DNA from: an uncultured Clostridia bacterium | GTDB lineage: Bacteria; Bacillota; Clostridia; UBA1381 | Direction: 5' to 3' | NCBI GenBank assembly: GCA_934462945.1 | Contig: CAKSJF010000012.1 | Coordinates: 1 to 36,741 of the forward strand | DNA length: 36,741 nt | In this document: positions 15,261-23,725 of the stretch, piece after piece | Layout: every line of letters starts with the position of its first letter | Position numbering within the stretch: position 1 is the first letter of the stretch | Program-made: the position numbers and the translations under genes | The notes under the pieces: generated by a model | What the model was told of the DNA's origin: nothing | Seen by the model: only the letters and a program-made list of their open reading frames with translations | Database searches by the model: none

Positions 15261-16097
15261 ATGAGAATCAAGTACTTAGGCACAGCAGCTGCAGAGGGTG
15301 TTCCGGGGATCTTCTGTGACTGTGAAAACTGCAAACGCGCCCGGAAATTAGGCGGAAAAAACATCCGGACAAGATCACAGGCAATCCTTGACGATACGCT
15401 TTTGATCGACTTTCCGGCAGACACCTATACGCATTTTCTGCGCTTTAATCTGCCGCTGACCAAAATCAAATCCTGTATTATCACACATTCCCACATGGAT
15501 CATCTGTATCCGGTTGAATTTGAGATGCGAGTTAATGGTTATGCACATGTGGATTCCGGTGAACCGCTGACACTTTATTCTGCTGAAAGCGGATATAACA
15601 TGGTCAAGGAAGTGATTGACCGGTACAATATCTCGGAGCAGGATCTCCGCGCGGTTCTGATTAAACCGTTTGAGACATTCGAAGCAGACGGCTACCGGAT
15701 CACCCCGATCAAGGCAAGCCACGATCCAAAGTCTACCCCGGTTGTTTTTGCAATCGAAAAGGGCGGTAAAAGACTGCTCTATTTTAACGATACAAGCGCG
15801 CTTTGCGAGGAGAGCATGGAGTGTCTGAAAACCTTCAGTGATCAGCCGTTTGATCTGATTTCCTTAGACTGTACCGAGGCATGCAACGAGATGAACTATG
15901 TCGGACACATGAATCTGAAGCGCTGTATTGCAACCCGCAAGGTATTCTATGAAATCGGTGTAGCAGATGAACACACAGAATTTGTGCTGAATCATTTCTC
16001 TCATAACGGTAAAAACGGCATTTACGACGATTTTGCGAAAATTGCCGCAGAGGAGGACTTTTTAGTCTCCTACGACGGAATGGAGCTGGAATTCTAA
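15261..16097 (+). CDS. PhnP-like metallo-beta-lactamase-fold hydrolase
   Basis: A 278-residue cytoplasmic metallohydrolase. The metal signature THSHMDH is at 75-81, with later ligands likely in ASHD, FNDTS and NHFSHNG. An N-terminal C19-x-C21-x2-C24 cluster after a GTAA turn is the extra zinc site seen in PhnP, the phosphodiesterase of phosphonate breakdown that opens cyclic ribose phosphates. The other phn genes are not nearby, so a phosphonate role is not supported; a cyclic or linear phosphodiesterase role is the safer reading. GAGGAGGA precedes the ATG. The OPA-type MFS gene starts three bases after its stop, so both are one operon, and a phosphodiester substrate may be imported by that carrier. 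Related alternatives include generic MBL hydrolases with no known substrate. Confidence 0.85.
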   Translation: MRIKYLGTAAAEGVPGIFCDCENCKRARKLGGKNIRTRSQAILDDTLLIDFPADTYTHFLRFNLPLTKIKSCIITHSHMDHLYPVEFEMRVNGYAHVDSGEPLTLYSAESGYNMVKEVIDRYNISEQDLRAVLIKPFETFEADGYRITPIKASHDPKSTPVVFAIEKGGKRLLYFNDTSALCEESMECLKTFSDQPFDLISLDCTEACNEMNYVGHMNLKRCIATRKVFYEIGVADEHTEFVLNHFSHNGKNGIYDDFAKIAAEEDFLVSYDGMELEF

Positions 16098-16100
16098 AAC

Positions 16101-17342
16101 ATGAACCAAACACAAAAAGAAACACAAATCCAAAAATTATCAAAAAAAAGCGAAATCCGCAGAATGACGCTTTTATTCATGTTTCTGTATCTGATCAGTT
16201 ATATCACCAGAATCAATTATGGCGCAGTCATTTCTGAAATTGTTCATGCGCAGGGGATGCCAAGACCAGAGGCATCCCTTGCCCTGACAGCAAGCGCCGT
16301 AACCTACGGTGTCGGTCAGATATTAAGCGGATTTTTAGGGGATCGTTTAAATCCAAAAAAACTGATTTTTGCCGGCTTGATTGTGACGCTGTCTATGAAT
16401 CTGGTGATTCCGTTTTGCAAGGCAGCCCTCGGAATGACTGCGGCATGGGCGATAAACGGTATGGCACAGGCATTCATGTGGCCGCCGCTGATCAAAATCA
16501 TGACCACAATCTTTCACAAAGAGGACTATCAGCGCTCCTGCCTGGTTGTCTCCTTTGCAAGCTCCATCGGAACAATGCTTGTTTACTTGCTTTCGCCGCT
16601 CTGCATCTATCTGGGCGGCTGGCGGTTAATTTTCTTTGTTTCTGCCATTTGCGCCGCTGTTATGGCTGCGGTATGGTATCGGAAATGTCCCGATCCAGGA
16701 AAGCAGCAAAGCACGGCAGCGGCAAAGAAAGCGGGAACGCTTTCGCACCGCGTATATCTCATTTTAGGGCTGACAATGCTTGCAATTGCTTTGCAGGGTG
16801 TTCTGCGCGACGGAGTGACCACATGGATGCCCTCCTATATTGCAGACACCTTCCACCTGGACAATAAATTTGCGATTTTGACCGGTGTTGTGCTTCCGAT
16901 CATCAGCATCCTGATGCTGCAGGTTGCCTCGATTCTTTACCGTAAGAAGATCAGGACAGAACTGACGCTGGCAAGTCTGATGTTTTTCGGCGGATTTCTG
17001 ACAAGCTTTCTGATGTTTTTAGCAAACGGCATGTCAGCAGGAATTTCCGTTGCTTTAGCAGCAGCATTATCCGGCTTTATGCATGGCGCAAACTGGGTGA
17101 TGACCTCTATGATTCCGCCGCACTTTGCAAAATACGGAAATATCTCCTTTATTTCCGGTCTGTTAAACTTCAGCGCTTATATCGGAAGTGCAGCTTCTGC
17201 TTATGGCATTGCCGCCTTTTCGGAACGGTTTAGCTGGAACGGCACACTGCTCCTTTGGGCAATGCTTGCCTTTGCAGGGTGTGCAGTCTGCTTTTTTGCA
17301 GGAATCTACTGGAGAAAGCTTAAGAAAAATAACGATTTATAG
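16101..17342 (+). CDS. MFS transporter, organophosphate:phosphate antiporter (GlpT/UhpT)-like
   Basis: A 413-residue membrane protein with about 12 hydrophobic segments. The first segment contains YLISYITRINYGAVI, resembling the Tyr/Arg-containing first helix of the OPA group (GlpT, UhpT), where arginines bind phosphate. The intracellular loop SGFLGDRLNPKKLI around residues 72-85 is the MFS motif A position. The PhnP-like hydrolase three bases upstream makes a phosphorylated organic substrate plausible. The ribosome binding site is poor (GGAGCTGGAATTC in the upstream gene end), so translation may depend on coupling. A strong terminator follows. The substrate cannot be named; sugar phosphates, glycerol phosphate and phosphonates are possible. 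Confidence 0.85.
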   Translation: MNQTQKETQIQKLSKKSEIRRMTLLFMFLYLISYITRINYGAVISEIVHAQGMPRPEASLALTASAVTYGVGQILSGFLGDRLNPKKLIFAGLIVTLSMNLVIPFCKAALGMTAAWAINGMAQAFMWPPLIKIMTTIFHKEDYQRSCLVVSFASSIGTMLVYLLSPLCIYLGGWRLIFFVSAICAAVMAAVWYRKCPDPGKQQSTAAAKKAGTLSHRVYLILGLTMLAIALQGVLRDGVTTWMPSYIADTFHLDNKFAILTGVVLPIISILMLQVASILYRKKIRTELTLASLMFFGGFLTSFLMFLANGMSAGISVALAAALSGFMHGANWVMTSMIPPHFAKYGNISFISGLLNFSAYIGSAASAYGIAAFSERFSWNGTLLLWAMLAFAGCAVCFFAGIYWRKLKKNNDL

Positions 17343-17361
17343 TACTCGGAACAAAATGTTT

Positions 17362-17398
17362 ATAGCGCAGCGGTGTTTATGCCTGCTGCGCTATTTTT
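17362..17398 (+). terminator. Rho-independent terminator after the MFS gene
   Basis: ATAGCGCAGC at 17362-17371 pairs with GCTGCGCTAT at 17385-17394, followed by a T-run to 17398. Confidence 0.88.
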
Positions 17399-17518
17399 GT
17401 GCGGTTATTCAGCACATTCGTTCGTGTACACGGGCGGATATTATCTGCTCTACGGATTTTTACCGAAATTCACAAAAATTCGCTCATTTAAAAACCGTGG
17501 TTATCATAGAATTTACTG

Positions 17519-17547
17519 TTGCATTTTTATTTATTTTATGTTATAAT
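17519..17547 (+). promoter_or_regulatory. Promoter of the serine recombinase gene
   Basis: TTGCAT at 17519-17524, 17-base A/T-rich spacer and perfect TATAAT at 17542-17547. It lies 35 bases before the start codon. Confidence 0.8.
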
Positions 17548-17581
17548 AGTGATGATACAACGAACTTTTTGGAGGCATGAT

Positions 17582-19249
17582 ATGAATATTCACAAGATTC
17601 GGGAGGAAATGCGGCAAAAATCAATTTACGACATTCCGCTGCGCGTAACCTTCTATGCGCGTGTTTCCTCCGAAAAGGACGAACAGCTCAATTCCTTAGA
17701 CAATCAGATTTCCTATTACACAGACTATATTAAAAAAAATAAAAACTGGGCGTACATTCCCGGCTATATTGACGAAGGGTTATCCGGAATGTCTACAGCA
17801 AAACGGGAAAATTTCCACCACATGATCAACGATGCAGCAACAGGGAAGTTTGACTTAATTCTGACAAAAGAAATCACCCGTTTTGCCCGAAATACGCTCG
17901 ACAGTATTCAATATACCCGAAAGCTTTTATCCGATGGTGTGGGAGTGTTCTTTCAGAACGACAATATCAACACGTTAGATGAGGACTCGGAGCTGCGGCT
18001 CACCATTATGTCCGGCATTGCGCAGGATGAGCTGCGGAAGCTTTCCTCCCGAATCAAATTCGGACATCAGCAAGCAATCAAAAACAACGTTGTTCTCGGA
18101 AACAGCCGCATTTTCGGCTATGACAAAAAGGACAAGCGGCTTGTGATTAATGAGGACGAGGCAAAAATGGTGCGCAAGCTTTTCGAGCTTTATGCAACTG
18201 ACCAATACAGCATGAAACAGCTCGAAAATCTTTTTTGGGAGCAAGGCTATCGGAATAGAAACGGCAACAAGATTGCACATTCAACCATGTCGAACACGAT
18301 TTCCAATCCGAAATACAAGGGATACTATGTCGGCAATAAGGTCAAGGTGGTGGATATGTTTACGAAAAAGCAGCATTTTCTGCCGCCGGAGGAATGGGTA
18401 ATGTTTAAAGACGAAAGCGGAGAAATTGTTCCGGCAATCGTGAGTGAGGAGCTTTGGGAACAGGCGAATGCCGTATTAACTCGCAGAAGCAAGGATGTGA
18501 AGAACCGGCAAAACCAATGTAATCATCAGAATCTTTTAACCGGAAAGCTTTTCTGCACACACTGCGGCGCAGCATACTACCGCCGGGACAGCAAAAACCG
18601 CGACGGAAGTAAAAACAGCAAATGGGTATGCAGCGGAAAGATTAAAAACGGAGCGGATTCCTGCCCATCCTTTCCGATTTATGAAGAAGAAATAAAGCCT
18701 CTTTTGTTTGACGTTTTTAAAGAAACCGCTCCGATTGCAGAAGATTTGGTAGAACGCTATATTGAAATGTATCGCTCTCTGGACTCGGACGACAAAATTG
18801 CAAAACGAATTGAAGACTTAAAAAAAGAGACTGAGCTTGAATACAAAAAGAAAAGCAAGCTTTTGGATTATAACGTCAACGGCGATATTTCCGACAAGGA
18901 CTATATCCGTATGAATAAGGAATGCGATGAACGAATCCAAAAAGCCGAGGAGGAGCTTTCCGAATGCTACAACCGTCAAAATTCAAAAGAAGAATTCAAA
19001 TCGCATATTGATACCATCCGCTCTGTTTTACGGGAGGCTGAAAAAGATGCTGCAAGCGGAATCATCACACCGGAGTTTTGCAGCCGGTATCTTGATAAGA
19101 TTTATGTCACCCCAGAGGGCGACAGCATGCGTCTTGATATCAAGATTTTTACCGGCGAGGCATGCGAAAAGAGTCTGGTGCGTCTCAAACATCGTTCGGG
19201 TCACATCTCTAAGAAGATGATTGAGGACTACGAGAACAGACTCAAATAA
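17582..19249 (+). CDS. Large serine recombinase (resolvase/integrase)
   Basis: A 555-residue site-specific recombinase. The N-terminal resolvase domain begins with FYARVSS, in which Ser29 is the likely nucleophile. Conserved LTKEITRFARNTLD and the GIAQDE segment follow. Next come the recombinase domain (about 180-300), a zinc ribbon starting CTHCGAAYYRR with WVCSGK and a later Cys, and a long charged coiled coil (about 410-490), which is the arrangement of phage- and ICE-type large serine integrases. GGAGG lies six bases before the ATG. It has its own promoter and terminator and no phage, conjugation or cargo genes beside it. It may be a remnant of an excised element, a stand-alone mobile gene, or an enzyme acting on a distant invertible site. 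I found no direct repeats marking att sites on both sides. Confidence 0.93.
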   Translation: MNIHKIREEMRQKSIYDIPLRVTFYARVSSEKDEQLNSLDNQISYYTDYIKKNKNWAYIPGYIDEGLSGMSTAKRENFHHMINDAATGKFDLILTKEITRFARNTLDSIQYTRKLLSDGVGVFFQNDNINTLDEDSELRLTIMSGIAQDELRKLSSRIKFGHQQAIKNNVVLGNSRIFGYDKKDKRLVINEDEAKMVRKLFELYATDQYSMKQLENLFWEQGYRNRNGNKIAHSTMSNTISNPKYKGYYVGNKVKVVDMFTKKQHFLPPEEWVMFKDESGEIVPAIVSEELWEQANAVLTRRSKDVKNRQNQCNHQNLLTGKLFCTHCGAAYYRRDSKNRDGSKNSKWVCSGKIKNGADSCPSFPIYEEEIKPLLFDVFKETAPIAEDLVERYIEMYRSLDSDDKIAKRIEDLKKETELEYKKKSKLLDYNVNGDISDKDYIRMNKECDERIQKAEEELSECYNRQNSKEEFKSHIDTIRSVLREAEKDAASGIITPEFCSRYLDKIYVTPEGDSMRLDIKIFTGEACEKSLVRLKHRSGHISKKMIEDYENRLK

Positions 19250-19384
19250 CTTCTGATCAGTCAAAAGTCTTAACCCGGCGGCATAGGGCATACATGAGAT
19301 GTCCTTAACGTCAGAAACACATGCAGAAAAGAAAAACCGAGTTGGTGTTAAAACAAAGAGATAGAAAATGTTCTTTCTCTGCAT

Positions 19385-19429
19385 AAAAAAGGCGGAGGGG
19401 CTGTTCATAAAACAGTCTCTCCGCTTTTT
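19385..19429. terminator. Bidirectional terminator between the recombinase and mannosidase genes
   Basis: A 14-bp stem (19392-19405 with 19411-19424, three positions mismatched or wobble) has an A-run before and a T-run after it, so it can stop transcripts of both convergent genes. Confidence 0.9.
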
Positions 19430-19443
19430 CATGCCTGAATGTT

Positions 19444-21903
19444 TTAATCTTCCGAGATAGAACACTCTGCAAGGTTTCCATCCTGATACCGCAGGGTTTT
19501 CAACTCATACCCGATAAACGAAACACTCTGTTCTGCTGACAGAACGCGTAATTGTGCCGTTTGTGCTTTATCTGTCGGATTAAACAATCTTACAATATAC
19601 CCTTTTCCGTCATCAGACTGTTTGAGGGCAGTGAATTGAACATTCCCTGTTAATTCCACCGGAGCAATCGGTCTTTCTCCTGCCGGGTCGGGGTAGAATG
19701 AAAGCAGCATGGGGCGCATATTGAAATGCTGTGCCGTTCTTGACGCGTTCTTTAGAATTTCTTCCTTTTCTCCAATCTCAAACAAGAACTCAAAATCACG
19801 CTCGCCCTGGTCAATATGAGCAGTATAGCGATCCTGCGGCAGCGGCATCCGATCTGGCAACGGATGGGTGCAATATGCCGGGGAACGCATCAGCGTCAGC
19901 TTTAATTCACTTTCTTTTTTATCAAATGCAGAGCTGTAGATTCCTTGGTTGATTGCAAGAATTGCATACTGTTCCGAGGTCAGTGCAAGATACTCCTGCG
20001 ATACATTTTCGGTCATATCGTCCTTTAAGACTTCCTCGCCGAAGATCTGCTGACCGATACAGGTATCTGCTCCAAACGCAGACGGAATCCGCATACGGAC
20101 AAGCTTCTGCTTTTCGTCCCAAACGAGCCGGACATGAATTTTCAAGCCCTCATGCCTTGACATCACATACCGAACGACTGCTCTTGCAGAGTTGTATACA
20201 AAAATCGCCTCTGCAACCGTCCGGACTGCGCCGTCCTCAATGATATGTACCGCCTTAATCGGCTCTTTCACTCCGCAAAACCGCTGTGCCTCAGCATCAT
20301 CGGCAAGCTGAAAGCTTCCAAGCTTTTTCTCCCAACTGTTATGCTCCATATACCACGGGTCATAATTATCCTCATAAACCTCTAAAGAAAATGCTCCCGG
20401 CTTTACATACTGGACGCCATCCCGGCTATATTCGTCCACCAGACCGGTTTTACGGTTAATTTGAATCCGGATGCCGTCCTGTTCAAACACATAGCAATCG
20501 CCGTCCTCCGGCATCGTATATACCGGCTTTTCCTCCTTGCGGATAAATGCACAGTCAAACCGGGACATACTCATCGGAGCAAGCTCTGCATAAAAGGTTG
20601 CACGCTTGCGCCACTGGATTGGGAGGTTGCTGTTTTCCTTTTCACTTTGCGACGGCAAACGCTGATCTTTTTCGTCATATACCGCACATTCTAAGAATGG
20701 GCTTTCCCAATCCTGATCCCAGAGCATAAATTCACAGAAGAAATCACCGCGGATTGGATACGGGTAGGGATTATATGCGAAAATCGGAATCCGATCCGGT
20801 CTTGCCGGCTTTTGTCCGTGTGACAGCGCAAAAAATGCTCTTGCTTTTACTCTCGCCAAAATCTCCAGCGCATGGTCAAGCACCCGCAATCCCATTTCCT
20901 CTGCCGACTGTACCGATGAGCCGGGGAGAATATCGTGAAATTGTACTAAAAGAATATCGTAAATTGCCTGCACAAGCTCCTCTGCCGGATAGTCCATGGT
21001 TCCTGCCATATGGGCATGGCTTGCCATCATCTCGGTCATAAAATAGGTATTTTCCGTCTGACGGTACTTTTGCTTTAACCGCACCTGACTGCTGTAACAG
21101 CCAACCATAGACGGAACTAAGCTTTCCGAAAATGCCGGCAGCTCTTTTTTAGAAAGCTCTGCAAGATAATCCTCCGGTGCAGACTGCAAAAGCTCCACAC
21201 CCTCCGGGGCGCATTTTTCGGTCAGGTCGGCAATCTTTTCAATATCCTCTTTTGACGGACCGCCGCCGTGGTTGCCGATTCCCCAAAGGCAGATCATAGA
21301 ATCGCCCTCCGGGCAGCGGTCGATAAAGCTTTGGATTTTTTCTGTTGCTCTGCCTTTGGGAGTATTGTACGCATCTGCACGAATGGCGGTAATTTCCGAA
21401 CCGTCATAACCAATCCACCGGAATTCATTCGCCGGAAGCTTTAAAAGGTGTTCCTGCGGTCGGACTGCCAGATACCCCCGATAACCAAACTGTTTCATAA
21501 TCTGAACCAGTCCGCGCGAATGTCCGAACGAATCCACATTCATCGCCACATCCGGCTTAACGCCAAATTTCTCCCAAAAATATTTTCTTCCCTCGCTGAT
21601 CTGACGAACTAACGCTTCTCCGCAGGGCATGTTGCAGTCCGGCTGCAAATACCAGCCGCCCATGATGCGCCACTTTCCCTCTTTGACAAGCTTTTGGATT
21701 TCCCGGAAAAGCGGCATGTCGTATTCCTCAATCCAACGATATAAAAGTGCTTCATTATGGCAGAATACAAACTGATCGTATTCCTCGCAAAATTTTGCAG
21801 CAATCCGGAAGGTGGAAAGCGTTTCCGCTGCTCCTTCTTCCCACTCCCACTGCCACACCGGGTCTAAATGGGCATTGCAGATTAGATGAATTCTTTTTGA
21901 CAT
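19444..21903 (-). CDS. Alpha-mannosidase, glycoside hydrolase family 38
   Basis: An 819-residue cytoplasmic glycosidase without signal peptide. The N-terminal GH38 catalytic domain shows zinc ligands His12 and Asp14 in NAHLDPVW and the nucleophile Asp124 in NVDSFGHS, followed by MKQFGYRGYL. The middle (about 270-340) is the helical alpha-mannosidase domain, and the C-terminal 450 residues form beta-sandwich domains. It removes alpha-linked mannose from small imported glycans; linkage cannot be predicted. Length is slightly below that of other bacterial GH38 enzymes but no part is clearly missing. AAAAAGGAG lies nine bases before the ATG. It is a single-gene unit with its own promoter at 21952-21980 and shares a bidirectional terminator with the recombinase gene. 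Confidence 0.95.
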   Translation of the reverse strand: MSKRIHLICNAHLDPVWQWEWEEGAAETLSTFRIAAKFCEEYDQFVFCHNEALLYRWIEEYDMPLFREIQKLVKEGKWRIMGGWYLQPDCNMPCGEALVRQISEGRKYFWEKFGVKPDVAMNVDSFGHSRGLVQIMKQFGYRGYLAVRPQEHLLKLPANEFRWIGYDGSEITAIRADAYNTPKGRATEKIQSFIDRCPEGDSMICLWGIGNHGGGPSKEDIEKIADLTEKCAPEGVELLQSAPEDYLAELSKKELPAFSESLVPSMVGCYSSQVRLKQKYRQTENTYFMTEMMASHAHMAGTMDYPAEELVQAIYDILLVQFHDILPGSSVQSAEEMGLRVLDHALEILARVKARAFFALSHGQKPARPDRIPIFAYNPYPYPIRGDFFCEFMLWDQDWESPFLECAVYDEKDQRLPSQSEKENSNLPIQWRKRATFYAELAPMSMSRFDCAFIRKEEKPVYTMPEDGDCYVFEQDGIRIQINRKTGLVDEYSRDGVQYVKPGAFSLEVYEDNYDPWYMEHNSWEKKLGSFQLADDAEAQRFCGVKEPIKAVHIIEDGAVRTVAEAIFVYNSARAVVRYVMSRHEGLKIHVRLVWDEKQKLVRMRIPSAFGADTCIGQQIFGEEVLKDDMTENVSQEYLALTSEQYAILAINQGIYSSAFDKKESELKLTLMRSPAYCTHPLPDRMPLPQDRYTAHIDQGERDFEFLFEIGEKEEILKNASRTAQHFNMRPMLLSFYPDPAGERPIAPVELTGNVQFTALKQSDDGKGYIVRLFNPTDKAQTAQLRVLSAEQSVSFIGYELKTLRYQDGNLAECSISED

Positions 21904-21921
21904 AGACTTGACTCCTTTTTA

Positions 21922-21937
21922 CCGGATTCCGATCCGG
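21922..21937 (-). other. Short palindrome in the mannosidase leader
   Basis: CCGGAT, a four-base loop and ATCCGG lie between the -10 box and the ribosome binding site. It could be a small operator or leader hairpin. Confidence 0.3.
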
Positions 21938-21951
21938 CATTATTTTTCTTT

Positions 21952-21980
21952 ATTATACATGATCTTCCGCAAAAAATCAA
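21952..21980 (-). promoter_or_regulatory. Promoter of the GH38 mannosidase gene
   Basis: Read on the minus strand: TTGATT at 21980-21975, 17-base spacer, perfect TATAAT at 21957-21952. Confidence 0.8.
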
Positions 21981-22075
21981 TAGAAAAAACGATTACAAAT
22001 ATGTGTTTTTTTGCGGAATTAATCTTTTATTTTCGTTTCATCACGAAGACTCTAAACATACATTTTCTCTGACGC

Positions 22076-22111
22076 AAAACCGCTCCTCCGTTTTCACGAA
22101 AGAGCGGTTTT
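22076..22111 (-). terminator. Terminator after the AMP-ligase gene
   Basis: AAAACCGCTC pairs with GAGCGGTTTT around a 16-base loop just after the stop codon. On the minus strand the stem ends in TTTTG, a short U-run. Confidence 0.75.
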
Positions 22112-22114
22112 CCT

Positions 22115-23713
22115 TTACCGTTTAATTTTCTTTGTTGCTGTTTTTTCAAATTCCACACTCCGGAATTTAATTTTCCGGATTTGTTTATAAGATGCAAGAT
22201 TCTTATTCAGCTCCATGATGTCTTTTTTGATCTGCTCATGACATCCGTTTCCGCTTTCGGTGTAGATTTCTGCGGTAATGAGTTCATTTTCAGAATAAAC
22301 AATCACCTCGGTAACGTTTTCAATGCCGGAAATCAACTCCTCCAATTCCTCCGGATAGACATTCTTTCCGTTTGCGGTCAGGATCATATTCTTTTTTCTG
22401 CCCGTGATATAGAGGAATCCGTCCGCGTCAATTTTGCCGATATCTCCGGTGTTGAACCAGCCATCCGCAAGAACGCGCGCGGTTGCCTCCGGGTTCTCAT
22501 AATACCCTTTCATCACAATATCGCCCTTAATGCAGATTTCACCCTCGCCGTCCTCATTCGGGTTTTCAATTTTCGCATGTACCCCTGGAATCGGCAATCC
22601 GACACTGCCGCTCTTAACCCAGCAGGTGCGGTTGGTTGCAACAATCGGAGAACATTCTGTAATTCCGTAGCCGTTGATAATCTGAATCCCCAGATCGTCA
22701 AAGGCTTTTAAATAAAATTCCTCCACCGGTGCGCCGCCGGTGATAATCATTTGCAGATTGCCACCGAATGCGTCCAATACCGATTTAAAGAACACGCGCC
22801 GCATATCAATGCCGACCTTGCGCAGCTGATTACTGGTTTTAATCAACGCTTTTAATGCCTTAGCCTTTCCCTGCTTTTCGGCATTTTTCCAGATATTTTT
22901 ATAAAAGCTCTTAATAAAGAGAGGAACAACCGAAATATGTCCCGGCTTTGCCGCCTGAATACTTTTTAGAATGGTGTGCAGGCTGTCGTTAATATAAACC
23001 GGATAACCAACCCATACCTGACAGAGAACCCCTGCCATAAAGCCAAAGGTGTGATTCAGCGGCAGCACCATAACCGTTCCTTTCGGAATAGACAGGTTTT
23101 CCAGGCTATGCTGTGCGTCTGATAAAAGATTTCTTTGTGAAAGCATCACGCCCTTTGGCGTTCCGGTTGTACCGGAGGTATAGATCACAGCGCAGACCTC
23201 GTCAATCGAAACGCTGGTATCCAGGAATGCGGTGTCTCCGTTTTGCAGCGCCTCACTGCCCAGAGAAAGAACCTCGTCAAACTGATCAAACGTCAGTTTT
23301 GAAACTTCAAGCTCTGCCAATACAGGAGCAGCATCCTTTTTCACACCGCCGTAAACCAGAAGATCACATCCGCTGGCATCAATCAGGGTTAAAAGCTCCT
23401 CCGGTGATAATTCCCGATCCAGCGGAAAAATCACATGTCCGCCGATTGCCGCTGCAAAATAGGTCAGAATCCACTCATAGCTGTTCTTTCCGACCACTGC
23501 AATCTTTGCACGCTCAAGTCCCTGCTGATGAAAGTAGGTTCCTAAAGCGCAGACATCATCCCAAAGCTTTTGAAACGTAATTTCTATCCGTTTGCCCTTT
23601 GATTCATACTGAAATGCCGGATCATCCCGATAGGTCTGTGCATTTTTCTTTAACATATCCCCTAAATCAGCAAAATGAGCAATCTGATTATAGGGTGCAT
23701 TTTTTTGCTTCAT
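22115..23713 (-). CDS. AMP-dependent synthetase/ligase, long-chain acyl-CoA synthetase-like
   Basis: A 532-residue adenylate-forming enzyme that would activate a fatty or other carboxylic acid to its acyl-CoA through an acyl-AMP intermediate. Core motifs are present in order: YTSGTTGTPKG (about residues 178-188), NGYGITECSP (about 350), TGDIGKIDADG and the hinge ITGRKKNMI (about 430-440), and a C-terminal Lys-rich end TATKKIKR with the catalytic-lysine position. Two ATGs lie six bases apart. The second (23713) is better spaced from AGGGGGA; the first (23719) touches it. The gene follows the M18 aminopeptidase gene by 12 bases and likely shares its promoter. The acid substrate is not evident. 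Confidence 0.9.
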   Translation of the reverse strand: MKQKNAPYNQIAHFADLGDMLKKNAQTYRDDPAFQYESKGKRIEITFQKLWDDVCALGTYFHQQGLERAKIAVVGKNSYEWILTYFAAAIGGHVIFPLDRELSPEELLTLIDASGCDLLVYGGVKKDAAPVLAELEVSKLTFDQFDEVLSLGSEALQNGDTAFLDTSVSIDEVCAVIYTSGTTGTPKGVMLSQRNLLSDAQHSLENLSIPKGTVMVLPLNHTFGFMAGVLCQVWVGYPVYINDSLHTILKSIQAAKPGHISVVPLFIKSFYKNIWKNAEKQGKAKALKALIKTSNQLRKVGIDMRRVFFKSVLDAFGGNLQMIITGGAPVEEFYLKAFDDLGIQIINGYGITECSPIVATNRTCWVKSGSVGLPIPGVHAKIENPNEDGEGEICIKGDIVMKGYYENPEATARVLADGWFNTGDIGKIDADGFLYITGRKKNMILTANGKNVYPEELEELISGIENVTEVIVYSENELITAEIYTESGNGCHEQIKKDIMELNKNLASYKQIRKIKFRSVEFEKTATKKIKR

Positions 23714-23725
23714 CTTCATTCCCCC

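Noticed and set aside
17519..19249. Prophage or integrative element
   Set aside because: Only the recombinase is present; neighbours are ordinary metabolic genes and I found no flanking direct repeats.
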